Shown in pieces: positions 27,197 through 37,308 of a stretch of DNA of 64,000 nt. The DNA is taken from assembly GCF_042852765.1 (NCBI RefSeq), contig NZ_AP031414.1, one strand, 5' to 3'. The stretch's first letter is position 1, and the number at the start of each line of letters is the position of its first letter. A program made the position numbers and the translations under genes. The stretch is from Schaedlerella glycyrrhizinilytica_A (lineage in GTDB: Bacteria; Bacillota; Clostridia; Lachnospirales; Lachnospiraceae). The notes under the pieces are model-generated. The model worked only from the letters and a program-made list of their open reading frames with translations. It had not been told where the DNA came from and searched no databases.

Positions 27197-27790
27197 TCAA
27201 GAGAAAGCTGCGGCTTTTACCGCTTCGATATCTCCGGTAAATACGATTCCGTTCATTCCGGCTTTTTTCGCCGCTTCGATATTTTCCGGTTTATCGTCCA
27301 GAAAGAAACAATCTTGTGGATCGAGATCCCATTTATCAAAGAGAAGCCGGTAAATTTCCGGCTGCGGTTTTGCGAGCAGGACCGGTGCGGAGAAAAGGAT
27401 CCCGTCAAATTCCTTTAAGATCTCATAGACTTCCGATGCGTGATCCGCAAAATAGACAGGCGCGTTGGAGAGCAGATAAATGGAATGCCCGGACGCCTTG
27501 AGTTCACGGATAAAATCCCATGTCTGAGTCAGCGGCGTAAGATACCGGTGCCAGTCTTTGAAAAAGGCACGTACATTTTTATGGAGATGCTCGGGAGTTT
27601 GTAAAAGCGCCTGATCGATATAGTCTTGATAGCGGATTGTTCCCTCATCTAATGCCTGCCAGTTCTCAAAAATGATTTTTTTTAGGAGCGCCCGATCTTT
27701 TTTGTCTTCGCAAAAATGTGTGAGCAATTCCTCACCGTCAAAGGAAGCGAGTACATTTCCGAAATCAAATACAAAATTTTTATAATTCAT
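27197..27790 (-). CDS. HAD-family phosphatase (YihX-like)
   Basis: A 197-residue HAD superfamily hydrolase. Motif I is FDFGNVLASFD, as in the YihX alpha-glucose-1-phosphate phosphatase group. YLLSNAP is motif II, the Lys sits near LLAKPQPEIY, and motif IV is FFLDDKPENIEAAKKAG. It is probably a cytoplasmic sugar phosphate phosphatase. The ATG at 27790 is used because GGAGG precedes it; the frame open to 27880 lies in leader DNA. It is convergent with the Cys-rich gene. Confidence 0.87.
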   Translation of the reverse strand: MNYKNFVFDFGNVLASFDGEELLTHFCEDKKDRALLKKIIFENWQALDEGTIRYQDYIDQALLQTPEHLHKNVRAFFKDWHRYLTPLTQTWDFIRELKASGHSIYLLSNAPVYFADHASEVYEILKEFDGILFSAPVLLAKPQPEIYRLLFDKWDLDPQDCFFLDDKPENIEAAKKAGMNGIVFTGDIEAVKAAAFS

Positions 27791-27985
27791 TGTGAAAAAC
27801 CTCCGTTTTAATTTTGATCCATGTGAAAAAACAGCCAGTCCGACTGTTTTGAGTTTAGCAGTTATAGAAGAGAAAGTCAAAAAAATATGAAAAATATGAA
27901 ATTTTTATGTGGATGTTACCGGAAGTGTTTTTTGTGATAAAATAAAACAAAGATGTGCGAAAATTCCAAGACGGGAGGAACGGAT

Positions 27986-30550
27986 ATGAGATTAAAAGTA
28001 CACACAAAAGCAACACTTTCCGATGCGATGACGGCATTGGAAAAAGCGAACAGGGAAGTGGCGTATCAGGCGGCATTAGAGGGGATCGTCCTGCTGGAAA
28101 ACGACGGCTGTCTTCCGGTCAAGCCGGGAAAGATCGCTTTGTTTGGAGCAGGCGCAGGTATGACGATCAAAGGTGGAACCGGATCGGGCGAAGTGAACGA
28201 GCGGCATGCGGTGTCCATTCGGGAGGGGCTGGAGATGAGCGGGTTCACGGTCACGACAGGAGAATGGATCGACGAATACGCCCGGTTATATGAGGCTGGA
28301 GAAAAAGCATACGCAGAGGCATTTCGCAAGAAACTGATGACATTAAACATGACGAATGTGATCAACCTGATGAGCGAGCCGTATCAGTATCCGTTTGGTC
28401 AGCCGGTGACAAAGGCAGATCTGGAAGACTCGGGAACGGACACCTGTATTTATGTGATCGCAAGGCAGGCGGGAGAGGGCGCTGACCGCAAGCTGAAAAA
28501 TAAGGAATATACACTCTCCGAAGTGGAACGGCAGAATATCAGCCTTTGCGCTGCATATTATGAGAAAATGATCGTGGCAGTCAACGTAGGCGCAGCATTT
28601 GACATGAATTTCCTGGATGAAATTTCGGGGATCAACGCGGTAGTCTTTTTTGCACAGCAGGGAACGATGGGAGGAAAAGCATTTGCGGATCTTGTGAGCG
28701 GTGAGGCGACGCCATCGGGAAAACTGGCAGATACGTGGGCGCAGCATTACGAAGACATTCCGTTTGCAAAGGAATATAGCTATTTAAACGGCAATCTGAA
28801 TGAAGAACATTATAAAGAGGGGATTTATGTAGGATACCGGTATTTTGATTCGTTTCATGTGACGCCGAAATATCCGATCGGTTACGGCTTATCTTATACG
28901 ACGTTTTCATGGGATATGGAAGAAATCGTTGTGGATCAAACAAAGATCACGGTTTCTGTCCGGGTAAAAAATACAGGGGAACAGTACGCGGGAAAAGAAG
29001 TGCTTCAACTTTATGTAAGCTGTCCGGAGGGACGGATTGAGAAAGAATATCAAAAGCTGGCGGCATTTGCAAAAACAGACCGCCTGAAGCCGGGAGAGAG
29101 TCAGATCGTGACGCTGCAGTTTGATTTTGCGGATCTGGCAAGTTACAGTACCGCGGATGCGAGAATGATACTGGAAGCGGGAGAATATCGGTTCCGTCTC
29201 GGAAACAGCAGCCGAAACACGGAAGTTTGCGCAGTCGTGGAATTGGATGAAGAGGTAGTGACAAAACATTTGGCTCATATTTGCGAGCGGCTCAGTCCGG
29301 TGGAGGAACTGCATCAGCCGAAAAGGGAGGCAGCGGAACATACAGGCAGGGAAAACACAGACGAAGAACATACAGGCAGGGAAAATTCGGACAAAGAGAC
29401 AAACGCTCCGGAGAATGTTGCCCATCGGGCGATCTGTGCCTCCGATTTTGAAACAATCGAATATCATTACAAAAATCCGAATGTGTATTCCTCGGAAAAG
29501 CTGGATCCGATCCTGAACAAACTTTCCACAGAGGAACTGGCGGCCTTGACGGCAGGCGCAGGAATACGCGGACAGAAAAAGTTTTTTGAAGCGCCGGGGT
29601 CCGCGGGATTTACGACAGGAAAACTCCTTGGAAAAGGCATTCCGAACGTCGCGCTTGCGGACGGACCGGCAGGGCTGCGGCTGCAAAAAAGGTCTGCGCT
29701 TATGAGAAGCAGCAAACTGAAAGCGGTAGATCCGTTTATTTCGTTGATGAATTATATGCCGGATTTTGTGAAAAAACTGATGCTTGCGGATCCGGATAAA
29801 AATATCCTGCTTTATCAGTTTACGACGGCGTTTCCGGTGGGGCTGGCACTGGCTCAGAGTTGGAACACCGAATTGGTTGAGAAAGTCGGAAATGCAGTCG
29901 GAGAAGAAATGAAAGCATATGGAGTGACGTATTGGCTGGCGCCGGCGCTGAATATTCATCGGAATCCATTGTGCGGACGTAACTTTGAATATTATTCGGA
30001 AGATCCGCTGATCTCCGGGAAAATGGCGGCGGCAATGACGCGCGGCGTGCAGAAAAACAGGGGCTGTTTTGTGACGATCAAGCATTTTTGCTGTAATAAT
30101 CAGGAAGATAACCGAAATCGGACGAATGCAAATGTAAGTGAGCGGGCGCTTCGGGAGATTTATCTGCGTGGGTTTGAAATTGTTGTGAAAGAAGCGTATC
30201 CGGGGGCGGTGATGTCCAGTTATAATAAAGTAAACGGCGAATATGTCAATAACAGTTACGATCTTTTGACAAAAGTATTGCGGAATGAATGGGGATTTGA
30301 CGGTTTGGTGATGACCGACTGGTTTGCAACCGGAAAAGGACTCGGGGATCATGCAAAGGCGATCGCGGCAGGAAACGATCTGCTGATGCCGGGAGGAGAC
30401 GGCGCAGTCAAAGCAGTAACGAAAGCCGTGCAGGATGGTGTGATCACAGTGACCGATGTGCGAAGATGTGCGGCAAATGTTCTGCATGGAATCATGTCCA
30501 GCAGGATTTATTATGCATTCTGCAAAAAGAACGGAACACTGCTTCGTTAG
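27986..30550 (+). CDS. GH3 beta-glucosidase, domain-permuted type
   Basis: An 854-residue glycoside hydrolase family 3 enzyme with reversed domain order. The domain that normally comes second (ALEGIVLLENDGCLPVKPGK) and a fibronectin-III-like domain (GKEVLQLYVS) come first. The catalytic barrel follows from about residue 500 (VALADGPAGLRLQ) with nucleophile Asp778 in GLVMTDWFATG. This order is known from Butyrivibrio and Ruminococcus beta-glucosidases. The linker holds two EHTGREN repeats. No signal peptide is seen, so it acts on imported beta-glucosides. GGGAGG precedes the start. A GPH symporter follows about 200 bases downstream. Confidence 0.92.
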   Translation: MRLKVHTKATLSDAMTALEKANREVAYQAALEGIVLLENDGCLPVKPGKIALFGAGAGMTIKGGTGSGEVNERHAVSIREGLEMSGFTVTTGEWIDEYARLYEAGEKAYAEAFRKKLMTLNMTNVINLMSEPYQYPFGQPVTKADLEDSGTDTCIYVIARQAGEGADRKLKNKEYTLSEVERQNISLCAAYYEKMIVAVNVGAAFDMNFLDEISGINAVVFFAQQGTMGGKAFADLVSGEATPSGKLADTWAQHYEDIPFAKEYSYLNGNLNEEHYKEGIYVGYRYFDSFHVTPKYPIGYGLSYTTFSWDMEEIVVDQTKITVSVRVKNTGEQYAGKEVLQLYVSCPEGRIEKEYQKLAAFAKTDRLKPGESQIVTLQFDFADLASYSTADARMILEAGEYRFRLGNSSRNTEVCAVVELDEEVVTKHLAHICERLSPVEELHQPKREAAEHTGRENTDEEHTGRENSDKETNAPENVAHRAICASDFETIEYHYKNPNVYSSEKLDPILNKLSTEELAALTAGAGIRGQKKFFEAPGSAGFTTGKLLGKGIPNVALADGPAGLRLQKRSALMRSSKLKAVDPFISLMNYMPDFVKKLMLADPDKNILLYQFTTAFPVGLALAQSWNTELVEKVGNAVGEEMKAYGVTYWLAPALNIHRNPLCGRNFEYYSEDPLISGKMAAAMTRGVQKNRGCFVTIKHFCCNNQEDNRNRTNANVSERALREIYLRGFEIVVKEAYPGAVMSSYNKVNGEYVNNSYDLLTKVLRNEWGFDGLVMTDWFATGKGLGDHAKAIAAGNDLLMPGGDGAVKAVTKAVQDGVITVTDVRRCAANVLHGIMSSRIYYAFCKKNGTLLR

Positions 30551-30746
30551 GCGAAAGCGGAAAGTATCTTGAGAAAACAGAGAGTAAAAATCCGCAGTGA
30601 GTATTTGATGAAAAAATAAATTTTATAAATAATTAATAAAATAGATTAAAAATCATATGTATTTCTGACCAATCCTCTGTCGCTGGAAGAATAGACAGAT
30701 GTTAGGATAGGACTATCAAATCAAAGGACGACTAGAGGAGGAAGTC

Positions 30747-32126
30747 ATGGAAAATCAAGTAGCAACACAAGAGAAAACCAACAAACTGACAGGCTTTTGC
30801 TACAGTTTCGGTGAGGTCGGATCCCAGCTTTCCTGGTATATGATCAACACCTATCTGACCGTATTTTATACGGATATTGTAGGCTTAAGCGCAAGCGCGA
30901 TCTCACTGATCATGCTGATCGCGCGTGTATGGGATGCCATCAACGATCCGATGATGGGAGTGATCGCGGACCGTACAAGAACCCGTTGGGGAAAATTCAG
31001 ACCGTATCTGATGTTTGCATCCCCGTTCCTTGCAATTTTTAACGTGCTGACATTTACCGTGTTCCCGGTTCAGGGGCTGGCGAAAGTGATCCTTTGTCTT
31101 GTATGTTACATCGGAGCCGGTATGGCTTATACCGCGATCTGCGTTACATACGGCGGACTGGTAAACCTGATCGCGCGTGATTCCCAGGTTCGTATGAACT
31201 ATACAGCATACAGAGCGACAGGAGCATCTGTGATCAAGATGATTCTTTCAGCAGGCGCAATGCCGTTGATCCTGTTCTTCAGCAAGAGCGACGCTGCAAA
31301 CGCACAGGGATATTTCTGGGCGACGATCGTATTTTCAGTGCTGATGTTGCCATGTTTCTGGATTTGCGCTGCAAGATGTAAAGAAACGGTTGTAGTTGAG
31401 GCACCTCAGCAGACAGTAAAGAAGAGATCCGTACTGGAATCCCTGAAACTGATGTGCAAGAACAAAATGCTTTTGATCACCGTATCGAACGTATTTCTCG
31501 GAGCGCTTGCGATCATGTGCCGTATGTCGATGCTGACATATTATGTAATCTATGTGGTTGGTTCCTTTACAATGATCGCTCCGATTTTTACGATCATGAC
31601 AGTTACCGAATTACTCGGATGTCTGGCACTTCCGTGGGGAACAAAGACATTTGGAAAGAGAAACTGGCTGCTGATCCTCAACGTAATCATGGTATTCGGA
31701 TTTGTGACGATGTTTATCGTACCGGCAAACAACAATGTATTCCTGCTTACGATCAGTGCGATCATTGGATTTGGAAACTCTGCTGCAAATGTCAGCACAG
31801 GTATGCTTTCCGACTGTATCGAATATGGAGACTGGAAATACGGAATCCGTGAGGAAGGGCTTACCTATTCCTACATGAGCTTTGGTGTAAAACTTGCGAC
31901 AGCAGTCGGCGGTTCTGCAACAGTACTGCTTCTTGCGGCAACCGGTTATGTTCCGAATGCAGAACAGACAGAAGCGGTAAAGACAGGTATCAACGCAATC
32001 GTAAACCTGTTCCCGACAATCTGTATCATCATTTCCATGATTCCTCTGTTCTGGTACAAACTGGATAAGAAGATGATGGATAAGATCCGTGTGGAATTGG
32101 ATGAAAGAAATGCGAAAAATGCATAA
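30747..32126 (+). CDS. GPH-family sugar:cation symporter
   Basis: A 459-residue inner-membrane carrier, about 12 helices. SFGEVGSQLSWYMINTYLTV at the N-terminus, RVWDAINDPMMGVIADRTRT as the first conserved loop and SDCIEYGDWKYGIREEGLTY near the end are GPH marks. It is closer to the carrier at 39850 than to that at 4428. It lies between GH3 and the first AraC-GH39 regulator, which suggests that it imports a beta-glucoside under that regulator's control. AGAGGAGGAAG precedes the ATG. Confidence 0.9.
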   Translation: MENQVATQEKTNKLTGFCYSFGEVGSQLSWYMINTYLTVFYTDIVGLSASAISLIMLIARVWDAINDPMMGVIADRTRTRWGKFRPYLMFASPFLAIFNVLTFTVFPVQGLAKVILCLVCYIGAGMAYTAICVTYGGLVNLIARDSQVRMNYTAYRATGASVIKMILSAGAMPLILFFSKSDAANAQGYFWATIVFSVLMLPCFWICAARCKETVVVEAPQQTVKKRSVLESLKLMCKNKMLLITVSNVFLGALAIMCRMSMLTYYVIYVVGSFTMIAPIFTIMTVTELLGCLALPWGTKTFGKRNWLLILNVIMVFGFVTMFIVPANNNVFLLTISAIIGFGNSAANVSTGMLSDCIEYGDWKYGIREEGLTYSYMSFGVKLATAVGGSATVLLLAATGYVPNAEQTEAVKTGINAIVNLFPTICIIISMIPLFWYKLDKKMMDKIRVELDERNAKNA

Positions 32127-32140
32127 ACAGTATAGCTGAT

Positions 32141-32202
32141 AAAAAGATGTTCCTTTTCGGAAAGAGAAGAATCTCGTGAACGGAAAGGGGCATCTTTTTT
32201 GT
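32141..32202 (+). terminator. Terminator after the GPH symporter
   Basis: AAAAGATGTTCCTTTTC pairs with GAAAGGGGCATCTTTT around an internal small hairpin, followed by T6 near 32195-32200. Confidence 0.8.
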
Positions 32203-32260
32203 TGCCAAATCGGAAAAATCAGATTATCATAGGGGATAGACGTAAGAAGCGGGGAGACCA

Positions 32261-34666
32261 ATGATGAAATATGAGAATATCGTCAAATGTCAGTTTTCAA
32301 CAAAAACAGAACGGGAAATGCATTTTCATCAGGATATAGAGATCCTGTATGTGCTGGATGGAAGTCTGGAAGTGGAGTATGAAGACGGAACGCATTTTTT
32401 AAATACGGATCAGTTCATACTGGTGAATTCCAATGTCCGGCATGCCTACCATACAGAGGGGGAACTGCTGCTCGGAAGCCTGTTCATTGACTATACGATG
32501 CTGACCGAAATTTTCGGCGGGGAGCATCTGTTTTTCTGGTGCAATTCGGCAGAGGAACGTTCGGAAAGTTATGATAAGATGCGTTATTATATCCGTCAGA
32601 TTTTTAACTATTATCAGACGACGGAGGGACAGGGAATCGCGCTGAAGAACAGTATTTATTATCAGCTGATCTATTTGATCACGACGGATTTTATTGTGAA
32701 AAAGGGAATGAAGCAGTATGATTCCCTGCGCGGGATCCAGGATGAGCGGATGAATGAGATCATGAGTTATATCATGTCGAATTACCGGGAACCGATCACA
32801 TTAAAGGGGCTGGCGGACCGGTTGTATCTGTCTCATACATATTTGTCCAAATATATCAAACAGAATTTCGGGATGAGTTTCCTCAAATTGTTAAATAATA
32901 TCCGTCTGGAGCATGCGGTCAGTGATCTTCTGTATACAGACAAGACGGTGATCAAGATCGCGATGGAAAACGGATTTCCGAATCAGGCGGGATTCAACAA
33001 CGCTTTTCGGGAAATTTATCATTGTACGCCTGCGGAGTATCGCGCGGAAATGCTCGAAAAACGGGAGAAAAGCGAACAGCCGGAAAACAGCGAGCAGATC
33101 ATGGAACGTGTGGAACAGTATCTGACGTATAATCTGATCAGTTCACCGGAATCGGCGGATTCGACCGTACGGGAACTGGAGATCGACGTGACGAAAAAGG
33201 AGCTGACCCAGAGAAACTGGTGCAAACTCATCAACGTGGGGACGGCGTCGGAACTGCTGCGGTTTGATGTGCGCGAACATATCAAATATCTGGCGGAGAT
33301 GCTTCATTTTGAATATGTCCGTTTCTGGAATATCCTTTCGGACGATGTGATGATCGAGATTAAGGAGCGAAATACCCGATACAATTTTAAACTCATCGAC
33401 CAGATTTTTGATTTTCTGATGGAAATCGGTGTGAAGCCGCATGTGGAACTCGGATTTAAAGGAAGAGAATATGTGGTCGGGCGCGTGGAACGGGAAATGT
33501 TGTCGCTGGACATCCGAAGTCAGATCTCGCTGATCGGGAAAAACCGGGGATTTTTGGAAGAACTGATCAAACACCTTGTGCGCCGGTACGGGATCAACGA
33601 AGTGGAAAGCTGGCATTTTGAACTGGAGCAGAATGCGGTGATCCAGGAAAAGGTCGAGATCGAGAGTTATTTTGAGGCGTTTGACGCGGTGGCGGATATT
33701 TTCCGGACGTATGCGCCCGGCGTGAAGATCGGAGGCGCGGGATTCAGTATGAATTATATCGCGGAAGAACTGCCGTCGATCCTCCGAAAATGGAAACAGC
33801 GCAGACAGCAGCCGGATTTTATTTCAATTTATTCGTATCCGTATCTGTTAAAAGAGCATTTGCTGGACGCCGGAAGAAATCCGTACTCGCCGGATGAAAA
33901 TTATCTTTATCATCAGGTACAGCGGATTAAAGAAATTCTTGAGGAAGAAAACTTTCCTACAAAAGAACTGTATGTGACCGAGTGGAGTTCGACGCTCTCT
34001 AACCGGAACTGTCTCAATGACGGGTGCTATAAGAGCGCCTATATCGTGAAAAATCTGATCCAGAATTACGGGCAGGTTGACGTGATCGGATATTGGAGCG
34101 CGACGGACATCTTTTCGGAACGGATCGATTCGGAAGCGCTGCTGTTCGGTGGCTGCGGACTGATCACACGGGACGGGATCCGGAAACCGGCATATTTTGC
34201 ATTTGAACATCTGAACAATCTGGAAAAATACTATTATGGGAAAGGGCAGTATTCTCTTGTGTCGGGAAACGGAAAAGATCTGTTCTATATTTGCTGCCAT
34301 AACTATAAGCATTTTAACTTCCGTTATTATTCGTTGAACGAGGATGAGATCGAGGAAGAGCAGCAGCCTCGTCTGTATGCGGATAACGAGAGCATTCAGC
34401 TTAGTTTTCGTTTGAAAAACGTAAACGACGGTATTTATCAGATCAAAGTATTTTCTGTCAATCAGGAAAACGGAAATGTGCAGAATGAATGGAAAAAACT
34501 GGACTATTTCAATGATCTGTCGGTAAAAGAGATCGAATATCTGAAAATGACCTGTCAGCCGAAACTGACGATCCGAAAGGCGGAGGCAGTGGATCATGTG
34601 CTTGTCGTGGAGACAAAGCTGACGGCGCAGGAAATCCAGGGGATCGTGATCTCGGAGATGCCGTGA
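32261..34666 (+). CDS. AraC regulator fused to a GH39-like domain, paralogue 1
   Basis: An 801-residue regulator. Residues 1-90 form a cupin-type sensor (MHFHQDIEILYVLDGSLEVE). Residues 165-265 hold the AraC double helix-turn-helix (LADRLYLSHTYLSKYIKQNF). From about 300 a GH39-like TIM barrel and a C-terminal beta domain follow. In the barrel the nucleophile segment VTEWSST is kept, but the acid/base segment reads WHFELEQN where GH39 enzymes have F-E-x-W-N-E, so it is probably a sugar sensor, not an enzyme. It is the first of three adjacent homologues that alternate with GPH carriers. Confidence 0.87.
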   Translation: MMKYENIVKCQFSTKTEREMHFHQDIEILYVLDGSLEVEYEDGTHFLNTDQFILVNSNVRHAYHTEGELLLGSLFIDYTMLTEIFGGEHLFFWCNSAEERSESYDKMRYYIRQIFNYYQTTEGQGIALKNSIYYQLIYLITTDFIVKKGMKQYDSLRGIQDERMNEIMSYIMSNYREPITLKGLADRLYLSHTYLSKYIKQNFGMSFLKLLNNIRLEHAVSDLLYTDKTVIKIAMENGFPNQAGFNNAFREIYHCTPAEYRAEMLEKREKSEQPENSEQIMERVEQYLTYNLISSPESADSTVRELEIDVTKKELTQRNWCKLINVGTASELLRFDVREHIKYLAEMLHFEYVRFWNILSDDVMIEIKERNTRYNFKLIDQIFDFLMEIGVKPHVELGFKGREYVVGRVEREMLSLDIRSQISLIGKNRGFLEELIKHLVRRYGINEVESWHFELEQNAVIQEKVEIESYFEAFDAVADIFRTYAPGVKIGGAGFSMNYIAEELPSILRKWKQRRQQPDFISIYSYPYLLKEHLLDAGRNPYSPDENYLYHQVQRIKEILEEENFPTKELYVTEWSSTLSNRNCLNDGCYKSAYIVKNLIQNYGQVDVIGYWSATDIFSERIDSEALLFGGCGLITRDGIRKPAYFAFEHLNNLEKYYYGKGQYSLVSGNGKDLFYICCHNYKHFNFRYYSLNEDEIEEEQQPRLYADNESIQLSFRLKNVNDGIYQIKVFSVNQENGNVQNEWKKLDYFNDLSVKEIEYLKMTCQPKLTIRKAEAVDHVLVVETKLTAQEIQGIVISEMP

Positions 34667-34677
34667 CCGGTCAGGCT

Positions 34678-34741
34678 GGATGATTCTGTGACAGGAGGAT
34701 TTTGCGGCAGAATGATCCTGCGACAGGATGATCCTGCGAAA
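34678..34741 (+). repeat. Four 16-bp tandem repeats before the second AraC-GH39 gene
   Basis: Units start at 34678, 34694, 34710 and 34726; the consensus is GGATGATCCTGCGACA. The units diverge at up to five positions, the first two most. Units 3 and 4 contain the short palindrome ATGATCCT/GGATGATCC. The array lies just behind the stop of paralogue 1 and about 30 bases before paralogue 2, so it could be a regulatory binding array. Confidence 0.8.
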
Positions 34742-34771
34742 AAGGCAAGAAAAGGAAAATGAGGAAAGAAC

Positions 34772-37180
34772 ATGGATATCATGCATGAAGTGATGGATTT
34801 TGATTTCGATACTCGTAAGGTGCAGGAAACACATTTCCATCAAAATCTGGAGATACTGTATGTGCTGGACGGCGCGGCGGAGATCCAGATCGAAACGGAG
34901 AAATATGAGTTAAAGAAAGGCGAGTTTCTGCTTGTCAATGCAAATAAACGGCATTCACTGGCGGAGACGGAGGGGGAACTTCTGATCGCCGGATTCCGGA
35001 TCAATTTTACGAAGCTGGCGGAATACCTCGGAACGAACCAGATTTTGTTCTGGTGTAATTCCGGGGCGGATAAAAATGAAGCTTACGAGCCGTTGAAGCA
35101 AGTGCTGAACCGGATCCTGAACCGATTCTACGACCGGGAAAATGAGGGCGCGCTTTATCTCAACAGTATTTACTATGAGGCGCTTTATCTGCTGACCAGC
35201 TATTTTCGGATCAAAGCGGACGACAGCCGGCTGAAAGGAAAGGGAGCGCCGGACAATTCACGCGTATTTGAAATTCAGAATTATGTGCAGGCGAATTATC
35301 AAAAACAGATCAGTCTGAACGATCTCGCGAAGAAATTGTATTTGTCCAATGCATATTTGTCAAAATACATTAAAAAACGGTTTGGATTGAGTTTTCTGGA
35401 ATATGTCAACAATATCCGTTTGTTCCATGCGGTGGACGATCTGCTTTATACCGAGAAAAAGATCACAAGGATCGCGCTGGACAATGGATTCCCGACGACG
35501 GCTTCGTTTAACAAAGCATTTCGGGATATTTATAATATGACGCCGTCCGCATACCGGAGCAGTATCCGAAAAGAACAGGCGGAAGAGAAAAAAGAAGATT
35601 CCGGATCGAGAGAGGCAGTGGAGGAAAGGGTCAAACAGTATCTTGCCGGCGGGATCAGCGTGCAGGACGATGTGGCGACGAAAAATCGGGAGTTGTTCGC
35701 GGTGGATGCGAACAAAACAGTCCCGCTTTCAAAAAACTGGAGCCGGATCATCAATATCGGAAAGATCGACGCGCTTCTGGACAGCGACATGCAGCAGCAG
35801 CTTCTTGTGATGAAAGAGGAGATCGGTTTTTCGTATGTGCGTATCTGGAATATTTTTGTGCAGGATATGTACGATGAGGGCGAGGACGGGAATTGGCGGT
35901 ACAATTTCAGCCGTGTGGACAGAGGATTGGATTTTCTTGTGGACAATGGGCTGAAACCGTACATCGAACTGTCGTTCAAACCGATGGACGTCAGCTATTC
36001 GATCAACTCCGCGATGACGAGCAAAGACAATGAGATCATTTTCCATGACAGGGAAAGTTATCAAAAAGTCATGCATGATTTTGCCTCTCATCTGATCAAC
36101 CGGTATGGGATGGATGTGGTGGAAACATGGTATTTTGAATTGTGGAAAGACGACCGGCTGAATATGCAGGATGAGAATGGGTGGTATTTCGACTGTTTTG
36201 AAATCGGATATCATGCATTGAAGCGGATTTCGGAGAAGATCAAGGTCGGCGGGGCGGGGATCGCGCTTGGTTATGACACGCATCAGTATCACCGCTTGAT
36301 ACGCAACTGGAAGAAGCGGCAGGTTCATCCGGATTTTCTGACCGTTTATTCCTATTCGTATTTACTGCTTCAACAGGACGGCGTATATTTTGGAAAACGG
36401 TCTCTGGACAGTAATTTTACAAAAAATCAACTGGATATTTTTAAAGAGGTGCTGAAAGAAGAGGAATTTGAACCGGCGGAACTTCATATTACAGAGTGGA
36501 ATTTTACGATCTCCAATCGGAACTGTATCAACGACAGCTGCGCGCAGGGGGCGTATGTGATGAAAACCTGTATCGAATCTGTCGGGAATGTAGATATGAT
36601 GGGATTTTGGCACGGTTCGGATCTGCATTCGGAATTTTATGATACGGATGGCGTTTTGTATGGAGAAAGCGGTCTTTTGAGCCGAGACGGTATAAAAAAA
36701 CCGTCTTTCTATGCATTTCATTTTCTTCATTTTTTGCAGTCAGATTTGCTCGGTAAAACAGAAAATGCTCTCTTGAGTACAAATGGTCGCGGAAATTATA
36801 CGATTGTCTGCCATAACTGTAAACAATTTAATTACCGGTATACAATGAAAGAAGAAAAAGACATTGATGTGAAAGATATTGAAGAGTTATATGAAGATTT
36901 GGATGCGATCCATCTGAAATTCGAAATTAAAAATGTAGAAAACGGAGATTATATTATGCGGAGTTTTTACATGAACCCGGAAAACGGAAGTGTACAGGAA
37001 CTGTGGCGTGATATGGAATATCTCCGAGATCTGTCAAAGGGAGAGATTGAATATTTGCGCCGCGGAGCGACGCCGAAAGTAGAAATGCGGAAGATTCATG
37101 TAGATGACGGGATACTCCGAATCGAGACAAAACTGCTGGCACACGAGATACGGGCGCTGGATATTCATTATCAATATTAA
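34772..37180 (+). CDS. AraC regulator fused to a GH39-like domain, paralogue 2
   Basis: An 802-residue protein with the same layout as its left neighbour: cupin (THFHQNLEILYVLDGAAEIQ), AraC helix-turn-helix (LAKKLYLSNAYLSKYIKKRF) and a GH39-like barrel. The nucleophile segment ITEWNFT is kept and the acid/base segment is changed to WYFELWKDD, so the general acid Glu is replaced by Asp. It clearly arose by tandem duplication with paralogue 1. Four 16-bp repeats lie in its leader. It is cytoplasmic and predicted to bind DNA; the effector sugar is unknown. Confidence 0.87.
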   Translation: MDIMHEVMDFDFDTRKVQETHFHQNLEILYVLDGAAEIQIETEKYELKKGEFLLVNANKRHSLAETEGELLIAGFRINFTKLAEYLGTNQILFWCNSGADKNEAYEPLKQVLNRILNRFYDRENEGALYLNSIYYEALYLLTSYFRIKADDSRLKGKGAPDNSRVFEIQNYVQANYQKQISLNDLAKKLYLSNAYLSKYIKKRFGLSFLEYVNNIRLFHAVDDLLYTEKKITRIALDNGFPTTASFNKAFRDIYNMTPSAYRSSIRKEQAEEKKEDSGSREAVEERVKQYLAGGISVQDDVATKNRELFAVDANKTVPLSKNWSRIINIGKIDALLDSDMQQQLLVMKEEIGFSYVRIWNIFVQDMYDEGEDGNWRYNFSRVDRGLDFLVDNGLKPYIELSFKPMDVSYSINSAMTSKDNEIIFHDRESYQKVMHDFASHLINRYGMDVVETWYFELWKDDRLNMQDENGWYFDCFEIGYHALKRISEKIKVGGAGIALGYDTHQYHRLIRNWKKRQVHPDFLTVYSYSYLLLQQDGVYFGKRSLDSNFTKNQLDIFKEVLKEEEFEPAELHITEWNFTISNRNCINDSCAQGAYVMKTCIESVGNVDMMGFWHGSDLHSEFYDTDGVLYGESGLLSRDGIKKPSFYAFHFLHFLQSDLLGKTENALLSTNGRGNYTIVCHNCKQFNYRYTMKEEKDIDVKDIEELYEDLDAIHLKFEIKNVENGDYIMRSFYMNPENGSVQELWRDMEYLRDLSKGEIEYLRRGATPKVEMRKIHVDDGILRIETKLLAHEIRALDIHYQY

Positions 37181-37308
37181 AGGGGAAAATACTTGAATAT
37201 ATTACAGAAGTTAATAGCATATTACAATAATTTGTTGACGGATAGTGTATATCGTAGTCTTTCCTGAAAAATATAGGAGAGCTATATAAAGAAACGTAGG
37301 GAAAACAA

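Noticed and set aside
28907..30487. 526-codon minus-strand frame
   Set aside because: Antisense to the GH3 gene with no start signal or recognisable domain.
34678..34741. CRISPR array
   Set aside because: The four units are only 16 bases, directly adjacent and without spacers; no cas genes occur in the window.
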